From NCBI GenBank assembly GCA_964036195.1, contig OZ038454.1:8060001-8124000 (forward strand): a stretch of DNA of 64,000 nt, given 5' to 3'. This stretch comes from Sphaerolaimus hirsutus. Its lineage: Eukaryota; Nematoda; Chromadorea; Monhysterida; Sphaerolaimidae. This document shows, one piece after another, positions 25,211 through 38,100 of this stretch. The translations under genes were made by a program, and so were the position numbers. The notes beneath the pieces were generated by a model, which saw nothing but the letters and a program-made list of their open reading frames with translations, searched no databases and was not told where the DNA came from. The stretch's first letter is position 1. Each line of letters opens with the position of its first letter.

Positions 25211-25721
25211 GTGGCGCCTAATATTTTAAATATGCACATAGGTAAGTAACGCGAGTTGACGGCTATTGGTTGAAAGTAATAGTGTCATATAGGTCACTCA
25301 TAACTCCATCCAGGTACAGGAAATTAACATCTACCTACCCGGGTACATGAATATTAATGTGTTTGTAGACGGTAGCTTCAAACCAAAGATTTAAACGACT
25401 TAACGAGGTTGTTTGTCGATCACAAAGTTACCGAGTACCGACAAATTGAACTAATACATCTCCTCAAAAAGTCTCTGAAAATCAGACAAAGTGGTATTAG
25501 GTATTATAAATAATAGAAGATCAAACCCAATCTAACATCACCAAAAAAGCGACAAAAGCACCGGTTAGAAAATGGGCTCAAAAGGAGCCAGCCCAGTTCT
25601 GGGGCGGCAGGTGCGCCGTCGAGCAACCCTGCAGGCACAACAAAGCTGCACCATCGACCAGGGGCGGAATTTAATTAGCCCGACATGTTTTTCGGCCAGT
25701 CTGATATTTACAATAGTGGTC

Positions 25722-25938
25722 CACACACTAGTTGACACAGGTGTGTCAACTGGTCTGTGTCAACTCAGATTCGCTCAGAAAGTGTCGCACAGCGATCTCA
25801 ATGCGCATGCGGCAACCGGCAATGTTGAAAAATAAATACCTATTGTGGCAAGTGCATTGGAAGATCGCTCTTTTTGACACGTGAAGCTGAAATTTGAGTT
25901 GACACAGAGCAGGTGACACACGTGACAACTAGTGTATG
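25722..25938. mobile_element. Inverted-repeat element, CACACTAGTTGACA family
   Basis: Left CACACACTAGTTGACACAGG and right CACGTGACAACTAGTGTATG are inverted, with internal GTCAACTCAGATTC mirrored by AAATTTGAGTTGAC. It is the same family as 13422-13632. Confidence 0.55.
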
Positions 25939-26181
25939 GGCCGCAATTGTTACTTGGATAAATACATATTCCTGGAGGCTGTCCTGTACAATGTGGTTCC
26001 AATTAGTAGCCGGTAGTGTACACTGTAAATACAGTGCATTCTCTAGTGATAGAACGGCGCCACGCCATGGCGCTGGCGCCATTTTCCTGTGACGCCACTG
26101 GCGCCAGGTGCAGTTCTTCTGGAACATGTTCCATTACCTTAATGGGAGTAATGTTATTTATAACATATTTACAACGATTAG

Positions 26182-29100
26182 GGCTGACCACAAAAACTCG
26201 CCGGGTCAATTAAATTTCGTGTTCAAGGACCAGGACGTGTTCACCACCGACACCAGCGGCATGGGCGGCGACAACCTGGAGAAGACCATCGAAAGATTGT
26301 CGATCGCTTCGGCGCCCGAACAGCAGGACGTGTGCGAGGAGATCGTCAAGAAAAGGTGATGTGCTTGAAGGGTGATAAACGTATTTATACCGTATCTACT
26401 TGAATAATTCCTATGGCGAATAATTTTTTCGTCAGATATTTTTTTTTTTGGGGGGGGGGGGGGCTTTTCGATGGGAATTACCTATTCAAAGGGAGAGATT
26501 ATTATTTCGTCAAAATATCCATGCATTTTTCTACACACTCATTTCACAAAATATATTTTATTAATGCAATAAAATGACATTTTTGTTCATATTGGACATG
26601 ATAGATTGATCATGCCTTAAGGGGGTTATTCAAGGTGGAAATGATTTTTTCTCACTCGTCTTTCTGTTTTCCCACCTAGTATATTTTTACTTAGTAACTT
26701 TTGGTTCGTTGTAGGACACTTTGTACGCGGGGGGTGGGAAGAGGCGTGTCATAATATAATTTGGCTTTAAAGTTCATTGAAACCTTGAATTTTTTTAAAT
26801 TTTGAGTGACTTCACATCCCCGCTGAGTATTTACATGGGAGTTCAAATACATTTTGGAAATTTATTTGACTGCAACGTTTATTATTTACTCGGAATGATT
26901 CAAGCAAATACGGCGCTTAAGCCAGGATTTGAGGCGCGGCGCCAGCGACGTAAATAATCACGGTGTCTTTGAGCGGCTGCTTTGAAAACTCCAAAATATG
27001 ACGTCATGTAAATATCATCACGACCAACAAAGCAGCACCATTCAGTTTTTGTCCAAAATACGGTACGGGTTTTTTGAGCCTTACCACAAGCCGTAATGAA
27101 TGCAGTGCTCTGCCAAAACTCTAGAAATCCGATTAACCATACTCGTTTCCTTTGAGCCTCCGAAAACACACTAAATAGGTAGTTGACCATGGCACCGAAT
27201 GTCAACTGGCTCCGATCCCAATTCAGTGAGTTGACGAGCCGACGACCGACGTTCAAATGCAAAAGTGATAATCATGTTGATAATGAATGATGCTGTACTG
27301 TTAAAAAGAATGCAATGTAAACAATGCACAAACCAGCATAAAGTAAAAATAGGTATCTGTATACAATAATGTGTAGTGATTCTCGTCAGCAAACTTTGAA
27401 TTGGGATATAAACCAGTAGACATTTAGCTCGTTGTCAACTAGCGTGCGTAGAGGCCACACGCGACAACTCCCTCAAACAACCCCCCTCCCCCACCCTCCA
27501 CAGGGCGCACTTCGCCCAGGCACGGGCGAACACTACATGCGCCGCGGGCGGCAACATCCGCCGCACCACGTGGAGCACGTCGCTGGCGCAGCGGCCGCGC
27601 ATGCGCTCCGTCACCACGGCGGTGCGGTTCGCCAGCGGCCGCGTGGCCAAGCTGCACATCGGCGACCACAGGTGCCAGTCTCGGACCCTGTAAAATGCCC
27701 TGTAAAGTGTCAAATGTCACGCAAAGTGTCAAAAGTCATGGAAAATGCCCTGCGAAATGTCAAATGTCACGCAAAGTGTCAAAAGTCATGGAAAATGCCC
27801 TGCAAAATGGCAACCGAGGCAACCGAGTTGCCATTTTGCAGGGCATTTTCATGACTTTTGACACTTTGCGTGACATTTGACACTTTACAGTGCATTTTAC
27901 AGGGTCTGGGACTACCCCCTGGTCGCTCAAGAAGAGCAGCATTCCGGCGCTGGCGCGCATGGCCGAGAGCGAGGGACTGTCCAAGTGAGTGAAAGAGGGG
28001 TTGGAGTGGTGTGAGTCGATTCTATTTAAAGGTTGATAAGTTGCGACGGATGTTTAAGTGACAAGTTAGTCGCTAAGTGGGATGTCAAGTGACAAGTGAA
28101 GTAACAAGCGATGACAGATGTAAAGTAAAGTGTCAATTTTCATGCAAAGTTCAGTAATAATTCTTTTTCCCTTTTTTGTTTTGATTGACATTTTACATGA
28201 CATTTGTAACAGGCTATGGGACTGCCTCAGGCAAAAAATCAACCACCAAAATTGTAGTAGGTAAATAAGTTCAATCAACTTTTTTATACTACAAAAGCTC
28301 CCTTCACCCCCATTGCAGATACGTGTGGATGATCCTGCTGTTCCTGGCGCTGCTGCTCACCTTCGTGCAGATCCTGATGATGCTGCAGCGGTACAAGGAG
28401 CGCCCGCTGCGCACCGACGTGGAACTGCGCTACCCGGAGAACATCACCTTGCCCGCCGTGGCTATATGCAGCGTGAATGAAATGAGGTTGGAATGATGTT
28501 TGCCGGGTGGGAAGGTATTGTAGGGTTGGGAAACGTATAATATCTAACATACTATGTAATAGCTACCCGGAATACCTACCTAATAAATCCGGGTATTTAG
28601 GCATACTTAAGTTTACGTTTACATTTTCCAATAATACCAGTATTTTAACAACTTTGGCTGTTTGATTGTGCATTTGCATTTATGCAAAGTAAGCAATGCG
28701 ATAAAAATTGTATGGTATGCTCGGCGGACCGCAAAGTATGTGCAGGTTCTTACCATAATTTAATGAAAAAATCGGCTATTTACACACGGCAAAAAATAAT
28801 TTTTTTCAAAAGTGAATAATTGGCGTGTATGGGTTGTTTGCATGTTAATTAGGTGAATTATCACCAAATTAGCATGCACAGAATTTTTGCGAGACGGTTA
28901 CATGCGCTGATGCAATTTTTTTTCGGGGGGTGTATAAATTTTTTTCCGATTTGTCTCAAATTTGGCATGTGTGTACTCCTTGGTTTAGTGAGTACGCATG
29001 CTAAATTTCAGCTCAGCGTGGTTATCGGTTGCTATTTTATTTATACTTCAAATTTTTTTCAATCACTGTATTTTTGTATAGTGATCGAAATCCTGCCGGG

Positions 29101-32100
29101 GACTGGTCCCCGGCAATGTCGAAATGGCCCCGACTGGGGTCAAACGTCCCCGGTGAGAATTTTTTTTCTTCAGTAAACAAAGAATTTTGGTCCCCAACCA
29201 GGGACGTCCCCGGCAGGGGACTAAAAATTCGTCTGGTCCCCGGCAGGATTTCGATCACTATACAAAAATACAGTGATTGAAAAAAATGAAGCATGAAAAA
29301 ATAACAACCGGTAACCGTGCTGAGCTGAAATTTGGCATGCGTACTCAGTAAACGAAGAAGTACTCACATGCAAAAATTCAGACAAATCCAAAAAAAAATT
29401 ATACACTCCCCCAAAGAAAATGCATCAGCGCGTGTAACCATCTCAAAACAATTTTGTGCATGCTAATTTGGTGATAATTTACCTAATTAACATGCAAACA
29501 ACCCATACACGCCAATTATTCACTTTTGAAAAAAATTATTTTTTGCCGGGTCGCTGACCCCGGCCGGGACCTGTGTAAATAGCCAATAAAATCTTGTGAT
29601 AAATTGTTAAATTAATTTTTCCATAGTATAAATGAAATATTTTGATGAAAAAACTGTATAATTTTTGGTTCATTATTCAGATGGTTTATGGTAAGTTTCC
29701 ATACTAAGTGTGATGTCCGCCGAGTATATAAAGTTTCCACGGGACTGGGTTGGTAAAAAATCGCTTGTTTCAAACATAAGTCTGCCAATTTTTGTAATTT
29801 ATGATTATCCCTACACACAGTAGTTAACAACAGGAAAACATTTCAGTTTACTGGGATGGGAGTTCGAAAACTACTGAGACCAAAAATAATTCATTCTGGT
29901 TAACTAAAATGTGTTCAAAACAGATTTATCAGTTTTGGAAATTTCTGTCGTCAACTGACTAAGTGGACACATTGACGCCCAAAAAAACAGGCGTAGCGAA
30001 GTGGCGCGCCTATTGGAAAAGACGGTGGCCGTGACGGACCCGCGGCCGATGCACGAGATCTACGAGGACACGGACACGTTGAACAAGCTCCTGCGCATGT
30101 ACGATTCCAGGCGTTTTTTCAGCGACGTCGCGCCGCAGATAGAGCACATGCTGCTGTGGTCAGTTGGAAAATGGGTATTTGCCAAAAATTGTCGGATAAA
30201 TATCAATACCGTATTTCTCCGAAATATCCCCTCGAACGTCCCCCCAGGTCTGAGCGAGCTTATGAAAAGAGACTCCCTCGAAGAACCCCCCCCCCCAACT
30301 CAAAAAACCCCACTTAAAGTTTTCCCTGTGAGAGAATAAACCCCCCGGGGTATCTCGAAGAAATACGGTATGTTATTTCGCTAAGGTGTGCCAGAGAAGC
30401 GGGGAGTAGACCAATAAAGTTATGTTATCACAATAAATAACATTCACAACCGACAGGTGCCTCTGGCCGAATGGAACCGCATGCACAGCGGCGAACTTTG
30501 AGCGCCGCTTCACAGATATTGGGCTCTGCTACGTGTTAAATGGAGGGCACCTGCATGAGCCTGTGAGTTAAATTGACGGAAGAATGATGGTGACTAGGGT
30601 GTCAAATTTCCGTTTTCCGTTTTCCGTTTCCGTTTTCCGCAGGCAAATTTTTTCCGTTTTCCGTTCCGTTTTCCGGCTGCTGAAATTTTTTTTCCGTTTT
30701 CCGTTCCGTTTTCCGGCAACATTTTTTTCCGTTTCCGTTTTTCCGGCTCATTTTCCATTTTCCAGCTAAATTTTCAGTTTTTCCACCTTTTTTCCGTTTT
30801 CCGCCTCAATTTCCAGTTTTTCTGCCTTTTTTCCATTTTCCGCCTCAATTTTCCATTTTTCCGCCTCATTTTACCTTTTTCTGGCTCAACTTTCGGTTTT
30901 CTGATCAGCCAAACTGGCAAAAATTCATGCAGATTGTCAATGATGTAAAATTTTTTCTGTTTCCAGCAAAATCACTGCAAATTTTTTCCACTTCCATCAA
31001 AATTTCAGCAAATTTTATCTGTTTACCGGCAAAATTCCAGCAAGTTTTTCCATTTCCGTGCAAATTTGATTTTTCCGTTTCCGTTTTTCCGGCCTCGTTT
31101 TCCGTTTTCCGGCCGCTGAAAATTGTTTTCCGTTTCCGTTTTCCGCCAAGTGCAAAATTTTTCCGTTTTCCGTACCGTTTTCCGGCCGCTGAAAATTTTT
31201 TTCCGTTTCCGTTTTCCGTAAAAAATTTTGTTTGACACCCTAATGGTGACAGAGATGTTGAATTGATTGAGTCGAAAAACAGTAATCGAATTTGCAAAAA
31301 TACCTGGTTTTGCACTTCATTTTTTGTTGATTTGAGAATCTCAGTGTTTTTTAAATAGCGAATGTTCATACAGCAGTTTTCATCCTTTCAAAAAATTTTG
31401 TTTGCGGCGCAACTCAGAGAAATCGCCATACGGTGAATGCCGAAAGTGTTTCCTTCCTGCTACCGACATAATGCACATTGAACTGCGTTTCCCAGCTTCC
31501 ACAACTCGACACCCAAGAAGACCCCCATGCCAACCCCTCAATGGCACCTCAACCCAACCCCCCAGGTATCCACGTCCACACCTGGGATGTCCAGCGGGCT
31601 TCGCCTGCTACTCGACGCGCACCTGTACGACGGCGACACGGACGGCGTGTGCCAGGGGTATTTTGAATTTCGACCCTCTGAGTGGTTGGATAGATAGCAA
31701 ATCGCTCCTCCGGAGGGAAAGATAGCTGAATATTTTTCTNNNNNNNNNNNNNNNNNNNNNNNNNNNNNNNNNNNNNNNNNNNNNNNNNNNNNNNNNNNNN
31801 NNNNNNNNNNNNNNNNNNNNNNNNNNNNNNNNNNNNNNNNNNNNNNNNNNNNNNNNNNNNNNNNNNNNNNNNNNNNNNNNNNNNNNNNNNNNNNNNNNNN
31901 NNNNNNNNNNNNNNNNNNNNNNNNNNNNNNNNNNNNNNNCAAATCGCTCCTCCGGAGGGATAGATAGCTGAAAATTTTTCTGGGTGGGGTTGCGGGGGGG
32001 GGGTTGTGGTGGTTCGATATATAGGCTTTTTCGGGGCATAGATGGAAGAAAAGGGAGAAAAATCGCTCAAAGTAGGTGTATAATAGCTCAAAAATAGTAT

Positions 32101-35100
32101 ACAAAGGCATTTAGTACTAAAAATAGCTGAAAATAGGAACCAGAACTATGATGGAAGTGAAAATCTATAAAAAGGTATGAAAAATAGCTATTTTGAGCGA
32201 AAATTGGGGTATAGTTTCTCAAAAATCGCTCCAGATAGGTAGATAGCTGGGCGATTTGGGGGGGGGGTTAGGGGGTAGTAGCCCAAAATTTTGACTCTGG
32301 GATAGATAGATAGCTGAGCGGCCTCCGAGATAGATAGATAGCTGGGCGGTATGGGGGGGTAACCCCCCCCAACCCCCCCCCCCCCATTCGAGACCCCTGG
32401 CGTGTGCGCCGGCAGCACTTTGCTGTCGCAGGGCGCCGCCAGACTCGTCGTGTTCGACCAGGTGCCAGTCCCGGACCCTGTAAAATGCCATGTGAAATGT
32501 CAAATGTCAAGCAATATGTCAAAAGTCATGTAAAATGCCCTGCGAAATGGCAAACGTACGTTCGCCATTTTGCAGGGCATTTTACATAACTTTTGACACT
32601 TTACATGACATTTGACATTTTACAGGGTCCGGGACTGCCCCCAGCGCACCGTGCCGCTGCAGTCAGTGCACGCGCACATCGTAGCGCCAGGACTCACCAC
32701 CAACGTCAACTTGCATGCTATGAATGTGAGATCTGGGACCAATTCCGAAGATGGAGAAGTGAAATGGGAAGTAAAATAGAAAGTGAGAAGTGAAATGGGT
32801 AGTGAGAAGTGAAATGGGAAGTAAAATAGAAAGTGAGAAGTGAAATGGGAAGTGCGAAGTGAAATGGGAAGTAAAATAGAAAGTGAGAAGTTAAAGTGAA
32901 GTGAGAAGTGAAGTGCAATGAGAAGTGAAATGTGAGGTGAAATGTGAACTAAAAAGTGAAGTCGAATAGTTTTTGAATAGGGTAACATTCAATCACAAAA
33001 TTCCGACGCAAGCGAAAAATCGGCTATAAAAATGAAAAAAGGATTGGTAAAAACATTTTTTATTCACATGGGATACAGTAGATTTCATGTTAGAGCTTGC
33101 CATCACTGGACTATAAGCCGTTTCCCTGGCACTCTCCCATCGCTACACTTTAAACCAGTCCAAACGACAAAACTCCATAAAACCCAGCGAACGCGCGCCG
33201 CCGGGTCCACGTTGGCCTCGTCGACAATGTCCGCATGCACGGAGAAATACGAAACGTTTTACGTTGGCAACGTGCAGAGTCAGGAGGCCTGCGCGTTGGA
33301 AAGACACGTGACCGACGCCATCAAAGAGTGCCACTGCATACCCAGATTCGCGTATAGCACCAAAAATGGCTAGTGTTTAGAGGGGGGGGGGGCTTGAATA
33401 AGACCCCAAGAGGAAATTTTTGTGTAACTGCCAAAAAATGGCATCATTATTTCTGGCCACTGGCCATCTTTTTAGGCAATAGTCGGTAGGTATTCAGATT
33501 AGGGTTGGTTAAAAATCGATCATTAAAAAAATCGCTGAAAAACCGAGTGCCAACCCTAGCGCCTGGCGCAGGAGCATCTTTTGTATTTCATCTTCATGAA
33601 TGGTATTTATGTCATCGCTCAGCGTGCTCACGAAAAGCGTGCGACATTACTTCTGCTAATACGACAAAGTTTTCATGTACCTTTCAGGTAGATTTTTTTG
33701 AGAAAGTACATTTATAAAGAGTTTATCATTTATCGGCACCGAGGTATCGAAATAAGTCCAATCTCAAATTTCTCAGATTCAATACCATGGTGCACTGTGG
33801 AGCAACACAGACAATGCGTGCGGGATGTAAACGCACCCACTTTGAACGGTTGCAAGGAAAAGTGCACAGGTACTAGGACGTATCGGTCTGTTTCGGTTCG
33901 AAAAAGTGTTTTATGAATTTTGCGTTCGTAAGATTGATGAATTTTGTTTCGCTTTTCGTCTAGCATAACAAATTGATAACAAATTGAGGGTATACTCGGC
34001 AGACACGATACTCTACAAACAGATAGGAGTTATGTCTTCGGCTGGCAGACGGCCAGCCGAGAACTTATTGAAGGCGTGATGATGACGACGTGATGGCGAG
34101 AGATGATGGTGGCGACGAAAGTGATCACGTCATGATGGAGTGTTTCCTGCCAAAAAATGTACGGCGTAATGTCATCCGAGTATAACGTATACTTCGTTAA
34201 ATGAGTTGATAGAAACATGCTTGCAAATTTTGACGAAACAATAATTCCTCACTTGAATAATTCCCCCTCGAATAGTCCCCCCTTAAAAAGTCTGACAAAA
34301 TAAGTCCCAGGGGAATTATTCAACCAAATCTGGAACATTCACGTTTCAGCTCAGTGATGGCCACCAATGAACTGCCGGACCTTTTGACTAGCATCAAGCG
34401 TTACAGTTTCCAGATAGAGGGCAATTTAGCTGCACTCGACGCAGTTTGTTTTCTTTTCGAATTTTCACATTTTTTTGTAAATTCGGATTTTCTAACAATT
34501 CAAAACACTCGCGACGCGATCAGGTATCCCATGGGCAGGGTCATTTAAATGAAGAAAATACACAGACGGTTGTAAAATCTGGCTCAGGCTCAGCAAATAG
34601 AAAAAGCTCGAGTGCAAAACGACTGATGTCAGGTAGGTATAAATTGATGATATTTTTATAAATAGGCACAAATGTGTTCAGAAAAAATTGTGGATTTCTA
34701 TCACAGCATGTCAACTTCGAGCAAATTTACCAGGAACAATTCTTGAGAAACAGAAGACGATTTTTACACTCTGTTTCCATTTGAAAACTTCCAAAAATTC
34801 ACAATGTTTTTAAATTTTGATTTTTTTGTTCATAGTCATTCAAAGCATGGGAATTGATGAAATTTCAAATAGTACCACTGCAAAACTTTTTCAGTAAATC
34901 TGTTTTTATTTGTTTATTTTGGTGAAAGCTCAAAACTTTTCTTTGTGCTCGCACAAAAGCAGTGCTTCAATGGTGGTTTTCCCATCGCAAAAAAATCTGA
35001 GCTACTCAATGAGTTTCTATGTTTAATATGTGTGTTTTGCCACCGTTTTTTGAGTTTCATTTTGAGTTTGCCTTTTAATCGCCAGAATGGAGACAAAAAG

Positions 35101-38100
35101 CTCCCTAATTACTCCAATTCGAGTTGACATCTATTAGTAAACTAGCGTGTGAGCTCTAAGTCTATCTTACATCATCAGCTCTAAGATTACAATCTGCAGG
35201 GTGTACAAAGGATATATTGTCCCAAAGCAGCTATGAAAGGATGGTCAAAAGGTTCCATTCTGCACTGGAGGTTCGCTCCAGGGTAGTAGCAAAGTACTCA
35301 AAGCCACTTTTTAAAATGGTGGAAGAAATGAAGAGGGCCCATGAAGAGTTTGTTTTTGGTTGTTGTTGTTTTTTGAAAAAATTGCCATTCGGCTATCCCA
35401 TAGTGAGCTTTTTAACGCGGTTGGATAACGTTGGACATTCATAGGATGATAGGGTTGGCGAACCGAACCGACCCGAACCGAGAACCGAGCACTATTTTGG
35501 AACCGAGAACCGGAACCGAGCTTGAGAACCGAACCGGAACCGAGAACCGGCACTTATACCCGGAACCGAAGTAAATACCCGAAAGAACCGAAATTTTCTA
35601 GGAATCTTAAAGTTTTTAAACAGCGTTTTTTCAACACCTACATCTAAGCCTTTAAACAGCAGCTGAACATCTTGGTGCGTGTTCAGAATTGCAAAATTCA
35701 TCTGTTTGCAAAATGATTGCGCGGGAGCGTGTAATTTCACATATACTCCAGCGACATTACACCTTACAATGAAATCTATAATGGGATATGGTAGATTTCA
35801 TTGTAAAGTGTAATGTCGCTGCAGTATACACATTATCACTGGTAGTAGTATTCATTGGTTTTGTGGCAGTTTTAACTGAATTGGCAAAAGTTTTTTGTGT
35901 TTGTACTCAAAATAATACGCGTACTCACTCGCGTACTACATAAATACATTTACGTTCCCTCCAGAAAAAAATACCAGTACTCATTTACTCTTGTACTTTT
36001 TGAAAGTACGCGAGTACAGAAAACGTATATGTTTGCTTTTACACTTTTTTTAAATACCAGTATTATTATAACAACTCTGATTTCTGCATTCTACCATGAA
36101 ATAATAAGCTGTTATATGCTCCTGTAGTATGAAATATCCAACCAATGTACTTACACAGGTAAACTTGGGTATATTGTTTTTCTGTTGTTCAGCAAATTAT
36201 TACCCGATACCCGGTTATTTTATTACCCAGAACCGAAATTTTGATCATTTTAGAACCGAAAGAACCGAACCGGAACCGAGTTTAAGAACCGAACCGAGAA
36301 CCGGAACCGAAAATATTCAGGAACCGAGAACCGATACCCGAACCGAAATCTTTTGGAACCGAGAACCGAGAACCGGAACCAAAAATTTTGAAATTCCTAA
36401 CCCTAGGATACAGTTGGACACGCAGTGGGAACAAAATATTTCCTGAACCTAAAGGCCATTTGCAAAACGTTTAAGACTGTTAAAAATGTGGTGTGAGGTC
36501 GCCAGATGGCGCATTTTTCAGCGTTTTTATTTTGCTGATGGACCAATGCGATAATCGGCTGTTTACACGTGAGAACGGATGCACCCGGAAAGACTCCGGA
36601 GGTAGTTTTTGGAAAAACTTAAATATGGAACTTCTGGGACATTGAGCTTCGTCATTTGTAAAATGAGTGACATTTTTTACGACATGCAGGCTAGGGTTCA
36701 AACTGGATCACCCCTTCAAACTGGGTTCGGTACCGGCAGAGTTGGAAAAACGTATTTACGTTTACCCGAAATACCCGGTTATTCGGGTATTTATACTTAC
36801 GTTTACGTTTACGTTTTCCAAAAATACCATTACGTTTTGTTACGTTTTCCTGACCAAAATACCCGGGTACTAGGGAAAACGTAAAAACTTGTGATCATTC
36901 ACATGTGCACATGTTCAAATGGGGTGCACCACCTGCAGCCGCATAAACATAACATGTATACATACAAAAATGTAGTGTATGAAAAAAGTGACTGCACGCT
37001 TGCACTTACACATGGAATACTGGGTACATATTCATAAATGTGTTCAAAAGCTGAACACAAAAACCTTTTTGTTTGTTTCTGGAGCGTTGCGTTTATAAAT
37101 TTTGTGTGGTGAATTCCGACGACGCCACTGGCAACAACTGTGAGTAGTGCATGTTTCGAAACTGGCAGGGCGAGTGCAAGCTCTGGTGCCAATCCCAGAC
37201 TCTGTAGGATGCCCTGTAAAATGTAAAATTTCATGTAACTCATGTAAAATGCCCAGCAAAATGGCAAAGATTTGCCACCTTCCAGGGCACTTTGCAAGAC
37301 TTTAGACACTTGACATGCCATTTGACATTTTACAAGGCATTTTACAGGGTCCGGGACTCCCCCAGAATCACCAGCGTTAGTTGGATTTAGCCACACTTAC
37401 TACAGAAAGTGGTGCAGATGGAATGATTGACCCACCTGAAGGTGAAAATAATGGTATATTCCAAAGCACAATGGCAAATATGGTGTGTAAAATTTTTTAC
37501 GTTTACATTTTTTTTACGTATTCCTTGGTATTTTAAAAATACCTTACGTTTTAGTATTTATACTTTTTATTTGGAAAAGGTATTTACGTTTACGTTTACG
37601 TTTTCCAAAAATACCAGTATTTGCACAACTCTGGGTACCGGTCCCGACACCCCAGTCCCGGTCCCGATGAAAAAATATGCCAGTCCCGGTCCTGGTTCCG
37701 GTACGATCCCCCAGTCCCGGTCCCGGTCCAGATAAGACAAATTTCTGGTACCGGTCCCGGTCCGAAAAAGTGGTCCAGTTTGGACCCTAATCCAGGCTAC
37801 ATAATTTATATCGAATGTCGCACATACATAAAATATTTAGTTATTTCAGCCATAGAGAGCTGCAACAGCAAGCAAAACCAGTATCAGTCGAAAACGGCTT
37901 TCAACAACGCTTAACTTTCAAAAAGTCCAACCACAAAACATATTTCATCCGCAGGCTAGAATTGCTCGATCTCGCCCCTACACAAACCCGCTACACACCA
38001 CTCCTCCGTTTGCTAAGGAACAAGGCACCTTGCATGGTGAATTTGAATGCCCAAGTCCGAGTAAATGGTAATAAGGAAAAGTCAGTGCCAAAGGATCCAT

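Noticed and set aside
27432-27854. 140-codon plus-strand frame overlapping channel exon 2
   Set aside because: Wrong phase relative to exon 1 and exon 3, and its second half runs into the introner element.
30905-31369. 154-codon minus-strand frame and its partners
   Set aside because: Falls in the CCGTTTT repeat of a hAT-like element; the repeated word alone gives the open frame.
31538-32110. Frames of 140-190 codons across 31.6-32.1 kb
   Set aside because: They are read through a 200-N gap and transposon sequence.
36407-36445. Possible channel exon (IQLDTQWEQNIS)
   Set aside because: Opens only 13 codons from an acceptor-like TAG before a stop with no donor, and sits at the edge of a repeat element; exon 37955 fits the phase better.
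37955-38067. Alternative frame ARIARSRPYTNPLHTTPP for this exon
   Set aside because: The preceding exon ends in phase 2, which selects the LELLDLAPTQTRYTPLL frame instead.
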